Origin: Deltaproteobacteria bacterium
Lineage (GTDB): Bacteria; Desulfobacterota; Desulfuromonadia; Desulfuromonadales; BM103
Assembly (NCBI GenBank): GCA_024636215.1
Contig: JAGXHL010000068.1
Location: 1 to 59,268 of the forward strand
DNA length: 59,268 nt
Direction of reading: 5' to 3'
Of this stretch, positions 55,320-59,268 are shown piece by piece; position 1 is the first letter of the stretch, and every line of letters starts with the position of its first letter. A program made the translations under genes and the position numbers. The notes under the pieces are model-generated. The model was not told the DNA's origin. It searched no databases and was given only the letters and a program-made list of their open reading frames with translations.

Positions 55320-55711
55320 CGGACCTCTCTTATGCGAGGGCTTTGAAGTACTCCCCGTGCTTTAACGTCAGGATCTCTCCAGTTTGCTGATTTCGAGTCG
55401 GTGACAAGACGTTCAAAGACATCGATTCGGAGGGACTTCTGTGCCACCGGAGATATAGAGACGTACGCCATCTGTACTGATCAGATCTGCAAGAGGTTAC
55501 GATAACAATCTACTGTATAATCTTGGGGTGGTAAAGGTATGAGTCTGCAGTATAGGATGACTTTTAAGAAATACGTGAGAATTCGTATGCTATGATCCTG
55601 TCTGTTTGACCTGTATTCTGAAGTTCAAATTGAACTGTCTCTGAGTGGGCCTGCATGTCTTCGGCTCTTTGCGTGGCTCTGAACACACCCTTTGACGCAT
55701 AAGGACACTTG
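55320..55711. other. Intergenic region between pncA and the YhiN-like gene
   Basis: A 392-bp divergent gap. A TATAAT box lies at 55516-55521 without a clear -35, and a TATGAT-like box is near 55590. No gene or repeat was recognised. Confidence 0.4.
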
Positions 55712-56926
55712 ATGCATGTTGCAATTGTTGGAGGTGGTGCGGCCGGTTTCTTTGCGGCAATCAACCTGAAGGGAAATTATCCTGACGCCGAAGTGGTCAT
55801 CTTTGAGCAATCAAAAGAGGTGCTTTCCAAGGTTAAAATCTCCGGTGGCGGCCGCTGCAATCTGAGTAATGCCTGCACGAGCATCGAAGAACTAACCGGA
55901 GCCTATCCCCGCGGTGGAAAGGCTTTGAAAAGAGCTTTTTGCCGATTCGATAACAAGGCTGCGATGCGCTGGTTTGAGTCGCACGGTGTCGCCCTTGTCG
56001 TACAGGAAGATGGCTGTGTCTTTCCGCGTTCCCAGAATTCTCAAAGCATCATAGATTGTTTTTTGGAGCAGACCCGGGCTCTGCATATCCAGATCAGGCT
56101 GGGTTGTGGTGTCAAGGCCATTGCTCAGGCAGGCAGCCAGCTGAAACTGCAATTTTCCGGGAATCCTGGTCCGGTGAAAACCTTTGATAAGGTTATCGTG
56201 GCCAGTGGGGGCTCTCCACGAAGAGACGGCCTCGCGTGGCTGGAGAGGTTAAATCATAAAATCGAAAGTCCGGTTCCCTCCCTGTTTACTTTCAAAATGC
56301 CCGACGAGCCTGTGGCAGAGTTGATGGGGGTCGTCGTTGCAAAGACCATTGTGAGCCTTCAGGGGACCAGGCTTAAAGCCGAGGGTCCCGTCCTCTTCAC
56401 CCACTGGGGGATGAGCGGCCCGGCTATCTTGAAGCTCTCGGCCCTCGGCGCGAGATTGCTGAGTGAGGCCGGCTACCTTTTCAAGATCCAGGTCAACTGG
56501 ACCAACGAGCACAACCAGGATGAGGTTGCTGCCCAACTGCAACGCATCGTTGCAGTACATGGCAGAAAACATCTCTCTAACTTCAGACCCTATGCTTTGC
56601 CAGAAAGGCTTTGGGAGCACTTGCTCAAGAAGGGCGGTCTACCAGCCGGAAAGAAGTGGGGGGAGTTGGGCAAGAGCGGAGTGAACCGCTTGACCAGTGT
56701 CCTGTGCAATGATGTCTATGAAGTTAACGGGCAGACCCGTTTCAGAGAAGAGTTTGTGACCTGCGGCGGGGTGAGCCTGGACAGTATCGACCTTAAAACG
56801 ATGCAGAGCAAGGTGTGCACAAACCTTTATTTCGCCGGAGAGGTTATGGATATTGACGGTATCACCGGTGGTTATAATTTTCAGGCGGCCTGGACAACTG
56901 CGTTTATTGCAGCCCAGTTGAAATAA
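55712..56926 (+). CDS. HI0933/YhiN-family flavoprotein
   Basis: A 404-residue FAD-dependent oxidoreductase. The dinucleotide motif is VAIVGGGAAGFFAAI, with the family hallmark KVKISGGGRCNLSN, a GMSGPAIL middle motif and the C-terminal LYFAGEVMDIDGITGGYNFQ. Substrates are unknown. ATG 55712 was chosen because AAGGA is six bases upstream. Confidence 0.9.
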   Translation: MHVAIVGGGAAGFFAAINLKGNYPDAEVVIFEQSKEVLSKVKISGGGRCNLSNACTSIEELTGAYPRGGKALKRAFCRFDNKAAMRWFESHGVALVVQEDGCVFPRSQNSQSIIDCFLEQTRALHIQIRLGCGVKAIAQAGSQLKLQFSGNPGPVKTFDKVIVASGGSPRRDGLAWLERLNHKIESPVPSLFTFKMPDEPVAELMGVVVAKTIVSLQGTRLKAEGPVLFTHWGMSGPAILKLSALGARLLSEAGYLFKIQVNWTNEHNQDEVAAQLQRIVAVHGRKHLSNFRPYALPERLWEHLLKKGGLPAGKKWGELGKSGVNRLTSVLCNDVYEVNGQTRFREEFVTCGGVSLDSIDLKTMQSKVCTNLYFAGEVMDIDGITGGYNFQAAWTTAFIAAQLK

Positions 56927-56958
56927 CTTTAAAGCAGGTTTAGTGTTGATCCAGCACC

Positions 56959-57023
56959 CGAACTTGCCGAAAAAAGCTTGATGTGGCCATCACCCGTGCC
57001 GGTGAACGTCTGACTGTTCTATC
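56959..57023 (+). pseudogene. Possible remnant of a superfamily I (UvrD/Rep-type) helicase
   Basis: About 20 codons read KKLDVAITRAGERLTVLSL. This resembles motif VI of UvrD/Rep helicases (consensus YVAITRA-RERLTL). Nothing else of such a gene remains on either side, and the element at 57024 begins immediately after. It is only a short match. Confidence 0.28.
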
Positions 57024-57194
57024 GCTAGCGGCCTGTCGGACGATACGGGCCGAAGCGAAAATTTGGATGTTTGAGAACAGATTTTAGCTCATTTGCAGGT
57101 TCATAGCCGTAGCTATGGACCAAAAAAGAGCTGAAATATGGGCCAAACAGCCGGATTTGCAGCCGGCTCATGGATAGTCCGACAGACTGCTAGC
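57024..57194. mobile_element. MITE-like element with 18-bp TIRs and nested hairpins
   Basis: The ends GCTAGCGGCCTGTCGGAC (57024-57041) and GTCCGACAGACTGCTAGC (57177-57194) are inverted repeats with two mismatches. Inside, ATTTTAGCTC pairs with GAGCTGAAAT. At the centre GGTTCATAGC-CGTA-GCTATGGACC forms a further hairpin. The 171-bp sequence can thus fold into one nested stem. No coding capacity was found. Confidence 0.75.
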
Positions 57195-57309
57195 ACTTTC
57201 AAAAGGTATTATCTTTCCTGCCTCTAATATGAGGCCTCATTGTGGACAAGGGTGATACAATGGATGTGTTTCATCATGGCATAGTCATAGAGCTATAAGG
57301 AGATACCCC

Positions 57310-57789
57310 ATGACCAGACTTACCAAGCTAGCCGTCTGCATGACCCTGCTCGTCACCTTCGTTGGTTGCGCAAGCCTCGAACCGGGCTTTGAAACCCCGA
57401 CTGTGGGGGTCACCTCGTTTCGTGTTCTGCCAGTAGAAGGAGGGGCGCCAAAATTCGAGATTGGACTGCGTATCGTTAATCCGAACCGCACTGCTCTCAA
57501 GCTCGAGGGGCTTGTTTACTCTGTCACTCTTGAAGGGCACAAGATCCTGACCGGGGTTTCGAATAACCTGCCCACAATCGAGGCCTATGGCGAGGGGGAT
57601 GTCCTGTTGCTTGCGAGTGCCGATCTTCTCAACAGCATCGGGCTTTTCGCCACCTTGTTGCAATCTCCGCAGGAAACGTTTGATTACCTGCTGGACGCAA
57701 AGCTCGATATCGGCAGCTTCCGGCCGAGGATCCATGTGGTGAAAGAAGGTCAGGTTTCTCTGCAGGGAGCGGCCAGTTCGAAGAAGTGA
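57310..57789 (+). CDS. LEA14-like (WHy domain) lipoprotein
   Basis: A 159-residue lipoprotein (lipobox FVGC, Cys near 20). Its single LEA type 2 / water-stress domain contains FEIGLRIVNPNRTALKLEGL, then YSVTLEGHKILTGVSNNLP. Such proteins occur in many proteobacterial envelopes and may help in desiccation or stress, though this is not proven. AAGGAG precedes the ATG. Confidence 0.88.
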   Translation: MTRLTKLAVCMTLLVTFVGCASLEPGFETPTVGVTSFRVLPVEGGAPKFEIGLRIVNPNRTALKLEGLVYSVTLEGHKILTGVSNNLPTIEAYGEGDVLLLASADLLNSIGLFATLLQSPQETFDYLLDAKLDIGSFRPRIHVVKEGQVSLQGAASSKK

Positions 57790-57813
57790 AAGATCTGCCT
57801 GGGCAGGTTCAAA

Positions 57814-58008
57814 TCATATCTTGGCAAAAGGACTCGGATTACAAAGGTCCAGTGCGTTTTTAGCGACGCCATTGCAATTGTGGCAGGTGTGTCCGGCATC
57901 GAGCATAAGAGCTGCCACTTCTTGTTTGCGCCCCTGTTTCCTCAATTCGCAGAGATGCAGCTGATGTCTCTGCGGATCTTTACATTCAGGTTTTAATTCT
58001 TCTGACAT
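57814..58008 (-). CDS. Small cysteine-rich, probably zinc-binding protein
   Basis: A 64-residue protein with Cys9, Cys20 and the cluster HTCHNCNGVA...DLCNPSP (Cys42, Cys45, Cys56). The CxxC plus later Cys suggests a zinc ribbon. Short proteins with this CHNC...LCNP ending occur in relatives, but no role is known. GGAGG six bases before the ATG makes translation likely. It lies between two convergent or divergent unrelated genes. Confidence 0.72.
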   Translation of the reverse strand: MSEELKPECKDPQRHQLHLCELRKQGRKQEVAALMLDAGHTCHNCNGVAKNALDLCNPSPFAKI

Positions 58009-58170
58009 TTAAGGCCTCCATGTGTTAATGATGAAAGGTAATGTAGCGATTATAACATCCTTCGGTGAGACAGAATTTGAAATAGTCTCTCCTTTGCCAA
58101 ACTCTGATTTGGTGTTGCTTGGTCAAGATGCCCCTGCACCCTGTTTCTCTTCTTCAAGGCACGTACTCTT

Positions 58171-58875
58171 ATGCTTTTAATCGATAGCGACGAATCAATG
58201 GACGCGGCGGAATTAGTCGATACGGCTGTGATCCCAGGCACTGGTGGAGAGCTGCAACTCTTCAAGTGTGATGCGGAATACTCCATCAGCATCAAGGGTT
58301 CCGGTGTCCTGATGAGTACCTGGGCACATCAATCCGAGGATGCTCTGGCCGAACTCGCCTGCCGCAAGATCTCTGGTCGTGTACGTCCCCGCGTTCTGAT
58401 TGGTGGTCTTGGTATGGGTTTTACGCTTGCTGCCGCTTTGCGCAATCTTGCCGATGATGCCGAAGTGGTGGTGGCCGAGTTGGTGCCGGGAGTGGTGGCC
58501 TGGAATCAGGGCGTTCTTGGCAAGTATGCAGAGCATCCGTTAAGGGATAAGCGAACCACAATCCTTGAGGGCGATGTTGCCAAGCGCCTGAGATCTCAGA
58601 GTCAGGCTTATGATGCAATCTTGCTCGATGTTGATAACGGTCCGAATGGTTTGACCCGCAAGAAAAATGATTGGCTCTATTCCACGGACGGTTTGACCGA
58701 AGCTTATCATGCCCTGCGCCCGGAAGGTGTGCTTGCAGTCTGGTCCGCTGCGACGAGTCGTAACTTTATGGAGCGTTTGCGCAAGATCGGTTTTAAAGTG
58801 AGCCAGTCACGGGTGCCCGAGCAGGATAATAAGGGTGACCTGCATGCGATCTGGATTGCCGAGAGAGGTCTGTAA
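58171..58875 (+). CDS. Spermidine synthase-like methyltransferase-fold protein
   Basis: A 234-residue protein with the Rossmann fold of polyamine aminopropyltransferases. It has the cofactor loop PRVLIGGLGMGFTLAAAL, AEVVVAELVPGVVAWN and AILLDVDNGPNGL. The N-terminal tetramerisation domain and the typical gate residues of real spermidine synthase are missing. A different methyl- or aminopropyl-transfer role is possible. A bidirectional terminator follows. Confidence 0.78.
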   Translation: MLLIDSDESMDAAELVDTAVIPGTGGELQLFKCDAEYSISIKGSGVLMSTWAHQSEDALAELACRKISGRVRPRVLIGGLGMGFTLAAALRNLADDAEVVVAELVPGVVAWNQGVLGKYAEHPLRDKRTTILEGDVAKRLRSQSQAYDAILLDVDNGPNGLTRKKNDWLYSTDGLTEAYHALRPEGVLAVWSAATSRNFMERLRKIGFKVSQSRVPEQDNKGDLHAIWIAERGL

Positions 58876-58935
58876 TTCATAGGTCGACTTAATTTTTATA
58901 CGATTGATGCAAGAATAAATTGTCTGCAGATAAGA

Positions 58936-58970
58936 AATGGGACGGCTCATGTGAGCCGTCCCATTGTTGC
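58936..58970. terminator. Bidirectional terminator between the SpeE-like gene and hcp
   Basis: AATGGGACGGCTCA (58936-58949) and TGAGCCGTCCCATT (58952-58965) form a perfect 14-bp palindrome stem between convergent genes. The flanking T and A tracts are short. Confidence 0.75.
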
Positions 58971-58988
58971 CTTACTTATTAGTACTGT

Positions 58989-59268
58989 TTAGCCGAGAAT
59001 CTGCTTGAGATCCTCTTCGGCCGTGGTGATCGGGCCGATATTGTAGTTCTCAACCAGGAAGTTGAGCACGTTCGGCGTAATAAAGGCCGGCAGTGTCGGG
59101 CCGAGCTTGATGTTCTTGATGCCCAGATGCAGCAGGGTCAGCAGGATGGCGACCGCCTTCTGCTCGTACCAGGACAGCACCAGCGAGAGCGGCAGGTCGT
59201 TGACGCCGCACTCGAAGGCATCGGCCAGGGCCAGAGCGACCTGGATGGCGCTGTAGGCGTCGTTGCAC
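58989..59268 (-). CDS. hcp: Hybrid-cluster protein / hydroxylamine reductase (N-terminus outside window)
   Basis: The last 92 residues of an Hcp protein. [18 protein letters not shown] holds one hybrid-cluster cysteine. [15 protein letters not shown] holds the glutamate ligand and [13 protein letters not shown] is the family end. Hcp reduces nitric oxide or hydroxylamine under anaerobic nitrosative stress. Most of the gene lies outside the right edge. Confidence 0.93.
   Translation of the reverse strand, partial: CNDAYSAIQVALALADAFECGVNDLPLSLVLSWYEQKAVAILLTLLHLGIKNIKLGPTLPAFITPNVLNFLVENYNIGPITTAEEDLKQILG

Overview
The window looks like a chromosome segment of a Desulfuromonadales/Geobacterales-type bacterium (Desulfobacterota, formerly Deltaproteobacteria). 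This is inferred from protein resemblance and gene order: mutL-miaA-hfq; tmk-holB-ricT-metG-tatD, in which TatD is fused to a radical SAM domain; rnc-(Elp3-like radical SAM)-era; cysE-iscR-iscS-iscU-mnmA; a single-chain iron-sulfur fumarase; and an Hcp gene at the right edge. No phylogenetic calculation was possible. About 60 protein genes are called. No rRNA, tRNA or CRISPR array was seen.

Layout. 1-8565 (+): the tail of an acidic TPR protein, an ExeA-like ATPase, mutL, miaA, hfq, a PDZ/radical SAM protein, a TPR protein and lrgAB. 8714-12263: fumarase (-) and ilvA (+), divergent around a 418-bp control region. 12384-17856 (+): cysE and the isc genes, then two tRNA-thiolation/methylthiolation genes (mnmA, mtaB). 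18282-18482: a cold-shock gene with a structured leader. 18598-25770 (-): a transglutaminase-like protein, then the tmk-holB-ricT-metG-tatD/rSAM run. 26016-32834 (+): rnc, radical SAM, era, galE, ugd, an MshEN-domain protein and an orphan peptide-type ABC permease. 32995-37986 (+): small metabolic genes, mutM, a thioesterase, lemA with two TPM-domain proteins, and a small lipoprotein. 37999-46014 (-): an RluA-type pseudouridine synthase and a complete moxR/bat operon. 46481-53266: a DEAD-box helicase, lhgO, a patatin-like protein with a frameshifted tail, a lipoprotein, a HEPN-like remnant, a hicBA toxin-antitoxin pair and a LUD protein. 53427-55319 (-): pncA-pncB, NAD salvage. 55712-59268: a YhiN-type flavoprotein, a LEA14-like lipoprotein, a Cys-rich mini-protein, a spermidine-synthase-like protein and the end of hcp.

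The genes are mostly housekeeping. The unusual layer is between them. First, arrays of 7-8 bp tandem repeats (GGTGAAA, GGCTGTAA, GCGTGGC/GCGTAGC, TTTTACC families) fill many intergenic gaps. They often start inside a gene's stop codon, end at the next ribosome binding site, or are translated as the N-terminus of MtaB. Second, a 183-bp element with terminal inverted repeats occurs twice in opposite orientation, both times upstream of an RNA-chaperone gene (cspA and a DEAD-box helicase). Third, two other inverted-repeat elements lie at 53291-53417 and 57024-57194. Fourth, a recurring imperfect palindrome (GTTTCC...GAAAC) occurs twice in the fumarase/ilvA control region and once upstream of a cupin gene.
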